Assembly (NCBI RefSeq): GCF_038066715.1
Contig: NZ_JBBUKT010000002.1
Location: 558,001-622,000 of the forward strand
Origin: Luteolibacter sp. Y139
GTDB lineage: Bacteria; Verrucomicrobiota; Verrucomicrobiia; Verrucomicrobiales; Akkermansiaceae
DNA: 64,000 nt
Direction: 5' to 3'
Positions 19,141 to 26,458 of the stretch are shown here, piece after piece; the first letter of the stretch is position 1; every line of letters starts with the position of its first letter. Position numbers and translations under genes: made by a program. Below the pieces are notes generated by a model, which saw only the letters and a list, made by a program, of their open reading frames with translations, ran no database searches and was not told where the DNA came from.

Positions 19141-21855
19141 TCAATTCTCGATCAACTCCACCCGGAAGAAGCGTTTTGCATCGGCGGGCGGAAAGGCGAT
19201 TTCGACCAAACCTCCGGCGACGGGGAGGCCTTGGTTTTGCGGAATGTCCCACGGAGCCCACTGGCCGAGATTGCTGGAGACATCCACCCGGTAAGAACGG
19301 TTGGCCGGCAGCGTGAAGCGAAGCAATGGCGGAGTTGGCGAGACCTGGGGGCGGAAGGCGCTCGATCCGTTGTTCGGATCGGTTCCAGCAAGGAACTCAT
19401 CGCGGTTCGAGATTCCATCACCATCGGCATCGACTGCGGCTGCTCCCAGTGGATCATTGTCCGGCTCGAAATGCAGCGCGCGCCAAGCCTCATAGTTGAG
19501 CCGGTCGTCCAACTCTCCGTTGATCCAAGTCGTCAGTAGCGACACGCTGGCTGTATCGATAACATTGCTGGCGAGCGGCGGCATGCGGGTGAAGCCATTG
19601 GTGACCCCCACGCGATTGAGCACGATGGAGTGCAGCGTGTCGCCGGGGACCACGAGCTTGTTGACCGGATTGCCGTTGTTATTGGTTGCGCTGCCGTTGA
19701 CGAGACCGGTCGCATCAAGGAGTAGCTCGGGCCGTCCATCCCAAGCACCGCCGCCGGTGCCGCCTGCCTTGTGGCAATAGGAGCAATTCACGGCGAGGTA
19801 GGAGCGAACGCGGGCTTCGACCGAGTAGGCAGCTTCATCCCCGCGCAAATGGCGTGGCAGGAAATTGGGCGAGCCGGGGTTGTTAGGAAAGTAGCCCTGA
19901 TTGAAGAGGGTCGTGAGCTGGTTGCCCGTGTGGCCCGACATGTCGGACTCCAGATTGAGCTGCCGTGTATTGAAAGAGAGCGCATACCCGGCCTGCGGCG
20001 TGTGGCAGATCATGCATTGGCCGCGGGCAGGGATGGTCCAGGTCTGCGGCACGGGGTTCCCGTTTTCCGTCACCGCGAGCGGGAAGCTTTCGCCTTCATC
20101 CTCCACCAGTGTCGCCTCAGTGCCCGCGGCATTCCACTTGTAGCTGACTCCGTAGGCACCGGTGGCATTCTTCACCAGCAGACGGGTCTCGATGCGCTTC
20201 TTGCTGGCGGGGACGCCACGCTGCATCTCCATGTCGAAATGCTTCACCCAAATCGTGCCGGTGGGCAGGGTCCACTGGCCGTCCTTCGACCAGGTGAAAG
20301 TGGCGCTCGCGTTCGGCAGTGTGAACCAGCGGCGCTTGATGGCGTGATCGCTCCAGAAGGGCAGGTTCACGTCGTAGGGCACCACGCCCGGAGCGGGGGT
20401 GAGCGTAGCGACGTTCGAGAAGAGACCGGTTTCGCTAAGCAGGTCAGGGAAGGTGGTGCCGGTCGTGCTGGAAACCACGCGCATGATGCGATTCCCATCT
20501 TCATCCGCGATCAGGACATCCTGGGTCGCGGGATCGAGGCCAAATGCGGAGATGCCCCCCTCGCCGAGGATTCGCTGAACGCCACTGCCGTCCAGATTGA
20601 TCGTCCAGATATTGCCGCTGCCGTTGTCGCCGAAGATGTACTTGCCGTAGAGCGAACTGACCCCGCCACCGCGGATGACCACGCCGCCGATGATTGCGTT
20701 GCCGATGAAATTGGCCCCGCCGGTGGAGTGGGAATAGCTGTAGACCGGATCGATGGAGGTGAAGCCTGCGGGCTGCGTCGGGTGGTCGGGAGTTGAGTCA
20801 TCCCAAGGTCCTTCGGACGGCCCTTCCCGATAAACCCAGCCGTAGTTACCTCCCTTGGTAACGCGATTGACTTCCTCCCGCGAGCTGCCGCCAACATCGC
20901 CAACCCACATGTCTCCGTTCAGCGGGTCGAAAGAGTAGCGCCAGGGATTGCGCAAGCCGACAGCCCAGAATTCGCTGCGCACGTAAGCCGATGCGATCGG
21001 CAGGCCATTGAAGGTGGTGGCTCCCACGAAAGGGTTGTCCGCAGGAATCGAGTAGCGGGCGATCCCTGCGTCGCGCTTCACGGCGTCCGGTGGAGGACTC
21101 GTCGGATATTCGGCGGGATTCGGATGCGGACTTGGCTCCAGATTCCCCGGCTTCTTGTCGACATCGAGCCGCATAATGGCCGAGAAGAAGTCCTTGTCGA
21201 TCCGCTGCGAGTTGAACTGCTGATCATTCTGGGCGCCCTCGTCACCCATGCTGTAGTAGAGATATCCGTCCGTTCCGAAATGCAGGTCGCCGCCGTTGTG
21301 ATTCACCTGCTCGTCGCGTTGCTCAATCAGGACAAGCTCGCTGGTGGAGTCGGCAGCATTTGGATTTGCCGCCTGGGTGGTGAACCGGGACAAACGGTCG
21401 TGCAAGGGAGGCGTGCTGCCGCTTCCGATGCCGGAGCTGTAGGTGATGTAGAAGTAGCGGTTTTGAGCATACTGCGGATGGAAGGCCAGTCCGAGCAAAC
21501 CCATCTCGGAACCTGTATTTCCCGTGCGCAGCACTTCATTCGCCCGGGCATCAAGCAGTCCCACCAGATCGAGAAACAACACCTTGGTCGGCGATGCCAA
21601 GGTAACATCGGGGATCACATAAATCTTCCCACCCTGTTCCACGACAAAGAGCCGCTTGTTGTCCCCCGGCGGAGAGACGAGGCAGACCGGCTCGGTGAAC
21701 GTCAGGGTAGGGAACGCATTTTCCAGTGCGATGCTCGTCGGCGGTGGCGTGGCCGGCACATTCAGCGCGGGATTCGGCTGACGCAGCGGCAATGGATCCG
21801 CAAGGGCGGAGGCGACCAGGAAGACTAACAGCGACGGGAGGGGGGGCCGGCACAT
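19141..21855 (-). CDS. Exported sugar dehydrogenase / diheme cytochrome fusion (paralog)
   Basis: 904 residues from the ATG at 21855, chosen because it opens a signal peptide (MCRPPLPSLLVFLVASALAD). The frame is open further upstream, but that extension overlaps the divergent ydcF promoter region. It lacks the LamG domain of its downstream paralog but otherwise matches it: propeller landmarks (HNGGDLHFG, GLRNPWRYSFD, NYGWVYREG), the shared FWSDHAIKRRW and KHFDMEMQRGVPASKKRIETR blocks, heme motifs at 614-618 (CMICH) and 691-695 (CSYCH), and the same C-terminal domain ending FFRVELIEN. The two genes are 100 bases apart on the same strand and arose by tandem duplication. Likely a periplasmic oxidase-type enzyme delivering electrons to heme; the substrate is unknown. 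Confidence 0.87.
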   Translation of the reverse strand: MCRPPLPSLLVFLVASALADPLPLRQPNPALNVPATPPPTSIALENAFPTLTFTEPVCLVSPPGDNKRLFVVEQGGKIYVIPDVTLASPTKVLFLDLVGLLDARANEVLRTGNTGSEMGLLGLAFHPQYAQNRYFYITYSSGIGSGSTPPLHDRLSRFTTQAANPNAADSTSELVLIEQRDEQVNHNGGDLHFGTDGYLYYSMGDEGAQNDQQFNSQRIDKDFFSAIMRLDVDKKPGNLEPSPHPNPAEYPTSPPPDAVKRDAGIARYSIPADNPFVGATTFNGLPIASAYVRSEFWAVGLRNPWRYSFDPLNGDMWVGDVGGSSREEVNRVTKGGNYGWVYREGPSEGPWDDSTPDHPTQPAGFTSIDPVYSYSHSTGGANFIGNAIIGGVVIRGGGVSSLYGKYIFGDNGSGNIWTINLDGSGVQRILGEGGISAFGLDPATQDVLIADEDGNRIMRVVSSTTGTTFPDLLSETGLFSNVATLTPAPGVVPYDVNLPFWSDHAIKRRWFTLPNASATFTWSKDGQWTLPTGTIWVKHFDMEMQRGVPASKKRIETRLLVKNATGAYGVSYKWNAAGTEATLVEDEGESFPLAVTENGNPVPQTWTIPARGQCMICHTPQAGYALSFNTRQLNLESDMSGHTGNQLTTLFNQGYFPNNPGSPNFLPRHLRGDEAAYSVEARVRSYLAVNCSYCHKAGGTGGGAWDGRPELLLDATGLVNGSATNNNGNPVNKLVVPGDTLHSIVLNRVGVTNGFTRMPPLASNVIDTASVSLLTTWINGELDDRLNYEAWRALHFEPDNDPLGAAAVDADGDGISNRDEFLAGTDPNNGSSAFRPQVSPTPPLLRFTLPANRSYRVDVSSNLGQWAPWDIPQNQGLPVAGGLVEIAFPPADAKRFFRVELIEN

Positions 21856-21991
21856 GGGGCGGAAGATATGCAGCGCGGGTGCCAGAACAAGCCCTTTGAG
21901 GTGAAACTTGGCATTGCATTTTGAGATGGCGGCAAGCCACCCGGGCTTGACAATTGGCGGCTTGCGAAGGTGCTTCGGCGCGGTGAGAAGC

Positions 21992-22582
21992 ATGCGCATC
22001 CGTCGGTTTGGCCGCGGCGTCGGGATCCTGACGCTGGTGGTTGCGCTGTGGCTGGCTGCGGTGGCAGGGTGGATCGTGGCATTTGGCGGCACGGATCACG
22101 CCCAGCGGTCCGATTGTGCGATCGTGTTGGGAGCGGCGGCGTATGGCAGCAAGCCCTCGCCGGTCTTTGCGGAGCGCATCAACCATGCCGTTTCCCTTTA
22201 TCAGTCGGGCACGGTGAAGTGCCTGCTTTTCACCGGCGGCAGCGTGATCGAGGCGGACCAATCGGAAAGCGCGGTGGCGCGCAGCCATGCAATTGCTGCC
22301 GGGGTGCCCGCCGACGCGATTTTCACGGAAAGCCAGTCCCGCACCACCGAGCAAAATCTGGTGCAAGCGAAGGGCGTGATGAAGGAACACGGCCTGAAGA
22401 CCGCTGTGATCGTCAGCGATCCACTGCATCTGAAGCGCGCGGCCTCGATGGCCGAGGATCTGGGCATCGATGCGGTGACGTCGCCGACGCCGACGTCACG
22501 CTATCGGACATGGAAGGTGAAGACGGGCTTCCTGATGCGGGAGGTGTTTTACCTCCATGGCTATTGGATCACGGGGAAGTGA
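21992..22582 (+). CDS. YdcF/SanA-family membrane protein (DUF218)
   Basis: 196 residues from the ATG at 21992, with GAGAAG 5 bases upstream. One N-terminal membrane helix (about 8-28, VGILTLVVALWLAAVAGW) precedes a DUF218 domain: DCAIVLGAAAYGSKPSPVF near residue 45, then LLFTGGS, SRTTEQN and DPLHLKRA. Family members such as SanA and YdcF are linked to envelope barrier function and nucleotide-like ligand binding, though their chemistry is not settled. It is divergent from the dehydrogenase-cytochrome gene, with 136 bases between starts, and meets the small minus-strand gene at 22592 end to end. Confidence 0.88.
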   Translation: MRIRRFGRGVGILTLVVALWLAAVAGWIVAFGGTDHAQRSDCAIVLGAAAYGSKPSPVFAERINHAVSLYQSGTVKCLLFTGGSVIEADQSESAVARSHAIAAGVPADAIFTESQSRTTEQNLVQAKGVMKEHGLKTAVIVSDPLHLKRAASMAEDLGIDAVTSPTPTSRYRTWKVKTGFLMREVFYLHGYWITGK

Positions 22583-22591
22583 TGCTCGCGA

Positions 22592-22930
22592 TCATGGCGA
22601 TAGTTTCGACCGAGCCTCGCGATAGCGGTTGATCGATATCACCAGAAGAATGAGCCCTACGAAGCCGATGGTGAGACCGATCGCCGCTGGGCACAGCAAC
22701 AGGCCGATGTGAACCGACCATTGTTCCGTGTCACCGAAACCACTGGCGCCCAAATCGGAAAAGGCGCTCATCATGCTCATGACGGTGGCCCCGATCCCGA
22801 GCAAGGTAGGGAAAGCGGTAAGCATCGACGAACTCCAGATGGCCCGCTTCCAGAAGCGTTGACGCGCGGTGATTTCCTCCGGGGCGGGAGGAGCCGCGGG
22901 TGCTTCCGGAGGCAGGTAGGGCTGGGCCAT
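22592..22930 (-). CDS. Small two-helix membrane protein with ExbB/TolQ-like segments
   Basis: 112 residues. After a Pro/Ala-rich N-terminus there are two hydrophobic spans: about 36-58 (FPTLLGIGATVMSMMSAF) and about 75-100 (LLLCPAAIGLTIGFVGLILL). The first resembles the GxxGTVxGMxxAF signature of the second ExbB/TolQ/MotA channel helix, and the second resembles their third helix. A complete ExbB is about twice this length and has a large cytoplasmic part, so this is at most a minimal relative. No ExbD partner is nearby. The ATG at 22930 follows the aldo/keto reductase stop on the same strand by 9 bases, so the two are probably cotranscribed. Confidence 0.7.
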   Translation of the reverse strand: MAQPYLPPEAPAAPPAPEEITARQRFWKRAIWSSSMLTAFPTLLGIGATVMSMMSAFSDLGASGFGDTEQWSVHIGLLLCPAAIGLTIGFVGLILLVISINRYREARSKLSP

Positions 22931-22939
22931 CGTTTCGTC

Positions 22940-23956
22940 TTAGCCCTCGGCGTCGTCCTTCTGGACGGCCGGTGCAATCGCATCGATGATTTCGAGCGCC
23001 TCGTCATCCAGTGCAGGGGCTTGCAGCGCGGCGAGCGAGTCATCGAGCTGGGCGACCGTGCGTGCGCCGATGATTGCGGAGGTGACAGCGCTCTGGCTGA
23101 GCACCCAGCGCAGGGCGAGATGCTGCAGGCTCATCCCACGGTCCTCGGCGAAGCGATGCAGCGCGCGGATCTTCTCGATTTGAGCATCCACCTGTGAGGT
23201 TTGAAGAAAGCCCTCGGAACGAGCGGCGCGCGAACCGGCGGGAATCCCGTTCACATACTTGCCGGTGAGCATGCCCTGGGCGAGCGGGCTGAAGACAATG
23301 GAACCAATGCCCTTTTCCTCGAGCCAGTCGTGGATGCCTTCAGCTTCCGGCCAGCGGTTGAGGATGGAATGCGGCGGCTGATAGATCAGGCAGCGGACGC
23401 CCATGTCCTTGAGGATCTTCACCGCTTGCTTGAGCATCTTCGGCGGATACTTCGAGAGGCCCACGTAGAGTGCGCGACCGGAGTTCACCGCGGTGGCGAG
23501 GGCGGACATGGTTTCCTCCAGCCGCGTGTCCTTGTCGGGACGATGCGAATAGAAGATGTCCACGTAGTCGAGGCGCAGGCGCTTGAGCGATTGGTCGAGC
23601 GAGGCGAGGACGTGCTTGCGCGAACCCCACTCGCCATAGGGGCCTTGCCACATGTCGTGGCCGGCCTTGGACGAAATGATCAGTTCGTCGCGATGCGCGG
23701 CGAAGTCTTCGGAAAGGATGCGGCCGACGTTTTCCTCGGCGCTGCCCGGAGGTGGACCGTAGTTGTTCGCGAGGTCGAAATGGGTGACGCCGCGATCAAA
23801 GGCACGGCGTAGGATGGCGCGGGCCTCGTGCTGGTCATCGACGTGGCCGAAATTGTGCCAGCAGCCGAGCGAGATTTCGGGCAGCAGCAGGCCGGAATCG
23901 CCACAGCGGCGGAAGGGCATGCGGCCATCGTAGCGGGTAGGATCGGCGGAGTACAT
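22940..23956 (-). CDS. Aldo/keto reductase, YghZ/Gpr-type
   Basis: 338 residues, the full length for the AKR14/Kvbeta-like YghZ group. Catalytic tetrad candidates are Asp in THFDLANNYG, Tyr50-60 region NNYGPPPGSAEENVG, Lys in IISSKAGHDMW and His in YSHRPD. The WQGPYGEWGSRKH block is typical of L-glyceraldehyde-3-phosphate reductases. The C-terminus carries the NADPH-binding SAVTSAIIGART motif. It should reduce small aldehydes, including methylglyoxal-type toxins, in the cytoplasm. It sits between a VOC protein (20 bases upstream) and a small membrane protein, perhaps one transcript. Confidence 0.93.
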   Translation of the reverse strand: MYSADPTRYDGRMPFRRCGDSGLLLPEISLGCWHNFGHVDDQHEARAILRRAFDRGVTHFDLANNYGPPPGSAEENVGRILSEDFAAHRDELIISSKAGHDMWQGPYGEWGSRKHVLASLDQSLKRLRLDYVDIFYSHRPDKDTRLEETMSALATAVNSGRALYVGLSKYPPKMLKQAVKILKDMGVRCLIYQPPHSILNRWPEAEGIHDWLEEKGIGSIVFSPLAQGMLTGKYVNGIPAGSRAARSEGFLQTSQVDAQIEKIRALHRFAEDRGMSLQHLALRWVLSQSAVTSAIIGARTVAQLDDSLAALQAPALDDEALEIIDAIAPAVQKDDAEG

Positions 23957-23976
23957 GGTCGTAAGGTGGATAGGGC

Positions 23977-24459
23977 TCAGGGCGTGGTTTGGCGCGCCGC
24001 TTTTTTCAGGAGGTGATTCGGATTGATCACGAACTCGTATTTCAGGCCGTCGGGATCGGTGAAGTAGGTGGCGTAGTATCCGTTGCCGTATTCAGGGCAA
24101 TCGCAGGGTGCGTCTTCGATGGTGCAGAGGCCTTGATCAGCCAAGGGAACGAGCACCTCTCGATGAAAACGGTCCACGTCATCGCGGTCTTCCGCACAGA
24201 AGGCGATGTGACAGTGATGTCCGAGCGCGCCTCGCTGGTGAGGCACCGCCTTGAGAGGCTCGCGAACCTGACAGATGCTGATCTCGTGCGGGGTGTCCAA
24301 GTCCCAGCGCTTCCAGTCTTCGTAGCCGTAATCCTCGCCATAGTCGCTGTCATTCAGCTCATACCCCAGATGACGGAACATCGCCGCGTAGAATGGCGAT
24401 GAACGCTCAACGTTCGAGACGTTGATGATCATGTGGTGGAGCAGGCCGCGATGGGACAT
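23977..24459 (-). CDS. VOC-family (glyoxalase/dioxygenase-fold) protein
   Basis: 160 residues, one VOC domain pair. Metal-ligand candidates are His8/9 in LLHHMIINVS, His in GHHCHIAF near residue 82 and Glu in KYEFVIN near 145. The usual FYAAMF helix and FTDPDGLKYEF strand are clear. Proteins of this size include glyoxalase I, dioxygenases and antibiotic-binding proteins; the sequence does not decide among them. It ends 20 bases before the aldo/keto reductase start, so a joint aldehyde-detoxifying role is possible. Its ATG at 24459 is 6 bases from the upstream protease stop. Confidence 0.88.
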   Translation of the reverse strand: MSHRGLLHHMIINVSNVERSSPFYAAMFRHLGYELNDSDYGEDYGYEDWKRWDLDTPHEISICQVREPLKAVPHQRGALGHHCHIAFCAEDRDDVDRFHREVLVPLADQGLCTIEDAPCDCPEYGNGYYATYFTDPDGLKYEFVINPNHLLKKAARQTTP

Positions 24460-24465
24460 GGCAAA

Positions 24466-25713
24466 TCAAAGGGAACGGAGAGCATCGATGCGCGTCAGCA
24501 CCGGTGGATGAGAGTAGTCGAGGAAGACGCGGAACGGATGCGGAGTCAGATTGGAAAGGTTCTTGGCCGAGAGCTTCTTCAAAGCGGTGACGAGCGACTC
24601 GGGCTGACCCGTTGCCTTCGCGGCATACGCATCCGCTTCGAACTCGTGCTTCCGTGACCACGCTGCGGAAGCGATGCCTAACAGACGACTCGCGGGTGCG
24701 AAGAGCAAGCCGAACAGCACCAGTCCGACATGAGCGGAGATCTTTGTCACGCCGAAGGCCGCGAAGAGTTCATGGGAGAATTTCCCTCCGTCGATCACAA
24801 GCCCCAGCAGGAAGAACAGCGCGCACGCCTGAAGAACGGACACTACGAGCCGCTGGACGATGTGGCGGAGCTTGAAGTGGCCGATTTCATGGGCAAGCAC
24901 GGCGACCAGTTCATCCTGCGTCTGCTCTTCGATCAGCGTGTCGTAGAGCGCGATCTTCTTGGTCTTGCCGAAGCCGGTGAAGAAGGCATTGGCCTTGGTC
25001 GAGCGCTTGGAGCCGTCCATCACCGAGATCTCCGCGAGCGGGAAACCGCACTTTTCCGCCATGGCGTGGATCGCGCGGAGCAGCGGGCCGTCGGCCATGG
25101 GCGTGAACTTGTTGAATAAGGGCAGGATCAAGGTCGGCGCGAGCCAGGTAAGGAAGAGCTGGAAGGCGACGAAAAAGCCCCAAGCCCACAGCCAGGCATG
25201 CTGCACGTGGGTGAAGATCCACAGGATGCCCGCGGCCAGCGGCAAGCCGATCACGGCGGCGAGCACGAGGCCCTTGATCTGATCGATCACGAAGGTCTTC
25301 GGCGTGGTCTTGTTGAAGCCGAACTTTTCCTCGATCACGAAGGTATCGTAAATCGAGAAGGGGAGATGGAGCAGCGTGTGACCGACGAAGAGCAGGCCGA
25401 GGAAAACCAAACCGGCCGGGATTTCACCCGCCACCAAGCTGCGGGAAAGGCCATCCAACCAGCCGAAGCCGCCGAGGACCCAGAAGATCAGCAAGGTCGT
25501 CAGCGAGAAGGTCGAGTGGATGATCTCAAACCGCGCCGATTCCCGGGTGTAGGCCTGCGATTGCGCGTAGCGCTCGGCATCGAAGACATCGGTGAACTCC
25601 TTCGGCAGGTCGGGCGACAGCGCCTTCAGGTTCAGCAGGGTGGCGATGAAATCCAGCTTCCACAGCGCGAATAGCGCCACGAGGATGAGGAGGGCGACGG
25701 CATTCCATTCCAT
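24466..25713 (-). CDS. Ste24-like M48 membrane metallopeptidase
   Basis: 415 residues with about seven hydrophobic spans. The zinc site is HEIGH near residue 275 (LAHEIGHFKLRH), with the third ligand Glu in HEFEADAYA near 350. The SKRSTKANAFFTGFGKTKKI stretch is the signature of the Ste24/CAAX-protease (M48A) group and the N-terminal M48 domain (IEEKFGFNKTTPKTF) is complete, so this is closer to Ste24 than to HtpX. Bacterial members are thought to cleave damaged or membrane proteins; there is no prenylated substrate in bacteria. It is the first gene of a probable minus-strand run of four genes (M48, VOC, AKR and small membrane protein). Confidence 0.93.
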   Translation of the reverse strand: MEWNAVALLILVALFALWKLDFIATLLNLKALSPDLPKEFTDVFDAERYAQSQAYTRESARFEIIHSTFSLTTLLIFWVLGGFGWLDGLSRSLVAGEIPAGLVFLGLLFVGHTLLHLPFSIYDTFVIEEKFGFNKTTPKTFVIDQIKGLVLAAVIGLPLAAGILWIFTHVQHAWLWAWGFFVAFQLFLTWLAPTLILPLFNKFTPMADGPLLRAIHAMAEKCGFPLAEISVMDGSKRSTKANAFFTGFGKTKKIALYDTLIEEQTQDELVAVLAHEIGHFKLRHIVQRLVVSVLQACALFFLLGLVIDGGKFSHELFAAFGVTKISAHVGLVLFGLLFAPASRLLGIASAAWSRKHEFEADAYAAKATGQPESLVTALKKLSAKNLSNLTPHPFRVFLDYSHPPVLTRIDALRSL

Positions 25714-25785
25714 GGGCGGCGAAGGATGTACCGGGGCCGCCGGGGTGGATAGTGGTTTTTGGAGGTTTGCCGGGGCCGGGAAAAA

Positions 25786-25812
25786 TAGGTCCTATGGGAC
25801 CCATGCGACCTA
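25786..25812. repeat. Palindromic GGTCC/GGACC-type element at a gene start
   Basis: TAGGTC (25786-25791) and GACCTA (25807-25812) are inverted repeats enclosing a second near-palindrome ATGGGACCCAT (25794-25804). The element spans the possible starts of the following lipoprotein gene and is translated there as MGPMRPM. From memory, similar Met-Gly-Pro-Met runs occur in hypothetical proteins of this phylum, which would suggest a dispersed intergenic repeat; this is recollection rather than a search result. Confidence 0.45.
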
Positions 25813-26411
25813 TGGTCCTCTTTCTCTGCGCGCTTCTCCCAAGCTGCGCCGCCATTTCCGCGAAGAAGCACACCTACGGCCGCGGCGCGGCGGTGCCGGT
25901 CAACGGCGCGCAGGTCTCCCTCAGCGTGAAGCCCGAGGGCACGGCGGGTGGGAGCTTCGTTGTCAGCGCCATGGTGGTTTCAGGCGGAATGGCCACCTTG
26001 GACGGACCGTTCCGCTGGCGGATCGAGGCGACGGGTGAGGAGGGGAAACAGCAGTCGCTGGTGGTTCACCGGCTCCGGACGGTCACCACGGTGACCAAAC
26101 GGGACGAGTGGTATCCGGTGAAACACTTGGGCCAGCGGGCAGAATTCCGTCCGGTAAAGGCCGCGCCGGGCCGCACCCGGGCGGTGTTTGAGATCCCCGG
26201 CTACCTAGAGGTGAAGCCTCGCGAGGACGGGATGCTCACGATTCTGGCCGATGTCTCGGTGCAGACGGCCGGCCGGTGGCAGCGGGAGTTGCTGAAATTC
26301 CGGCTGGATCCCGCGGAGAAGCGCCAGGACGAGTTCATCTTCTTGCCGGCCGAGATTGTAAAAAGCCTCGGCACCGATCCCGCCGATTGGGAGGATCCCG
26401 GCTGGGATTGA
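25794..26411 (+). CDS. Putative lipoprotein of unknown function
   Basis: 205 residues from the ATG at 25794; ATGs at 25803 and 25812 are equally possible (MGPMRPMVLF). A short hydrophobic run leads to a lipobox-like LLPSC, giving a lipidated Cys near residue 18. The rest is an all-beta, secreted-looking domain with no Cys and motifs such as GPFRWRIEATGEEG, VTKRDEWYPVKH and FEIPGYLEVKP. I recognise no family. It is divergent from the M48 protease and ends 47 bases before the start of penicillin-binding protein 2 on the same strand, so a link with the cell wall is possible by location only. Confidence 0.72.
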   Translation: MGPMRPMVLFLCALLPSCAAISAKKHTYGRGAAVPVNGAQVSLSVKPEGTAGGSFVVSAMVVSGGMATLDGPFRWRIEATGEEGKQQSLVVHRLRTVTTVTKRDEWYPVKHLGQRAEFRPVKAAPGRTRAVFEIPGYLEVKPREDGMLTILADVSVQTAGRWQRELLKFRLDPAEKRQDEFIFLPAEIVKSLGTDPADWEDPGWD

Positions 26412-26458
26412 GCGTTGCTCCCGGCCTCGGCAAGTGCTTCATTTGTCTCCAGATCGCC

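Noticed and set aside
19771-20796. Plus-strand frame of about 340 codons inside the dehydrogenase-cytochrome gene
   Set aside because: Antisense shadow of a gene with heme motifs and strong paralog conservation; no domain seen.
21947-21952. Perfect TTGACA upstream of ydcF
   Set aside because: No acceptable -10 box at 16-18 bases, so I do not call a promoter.
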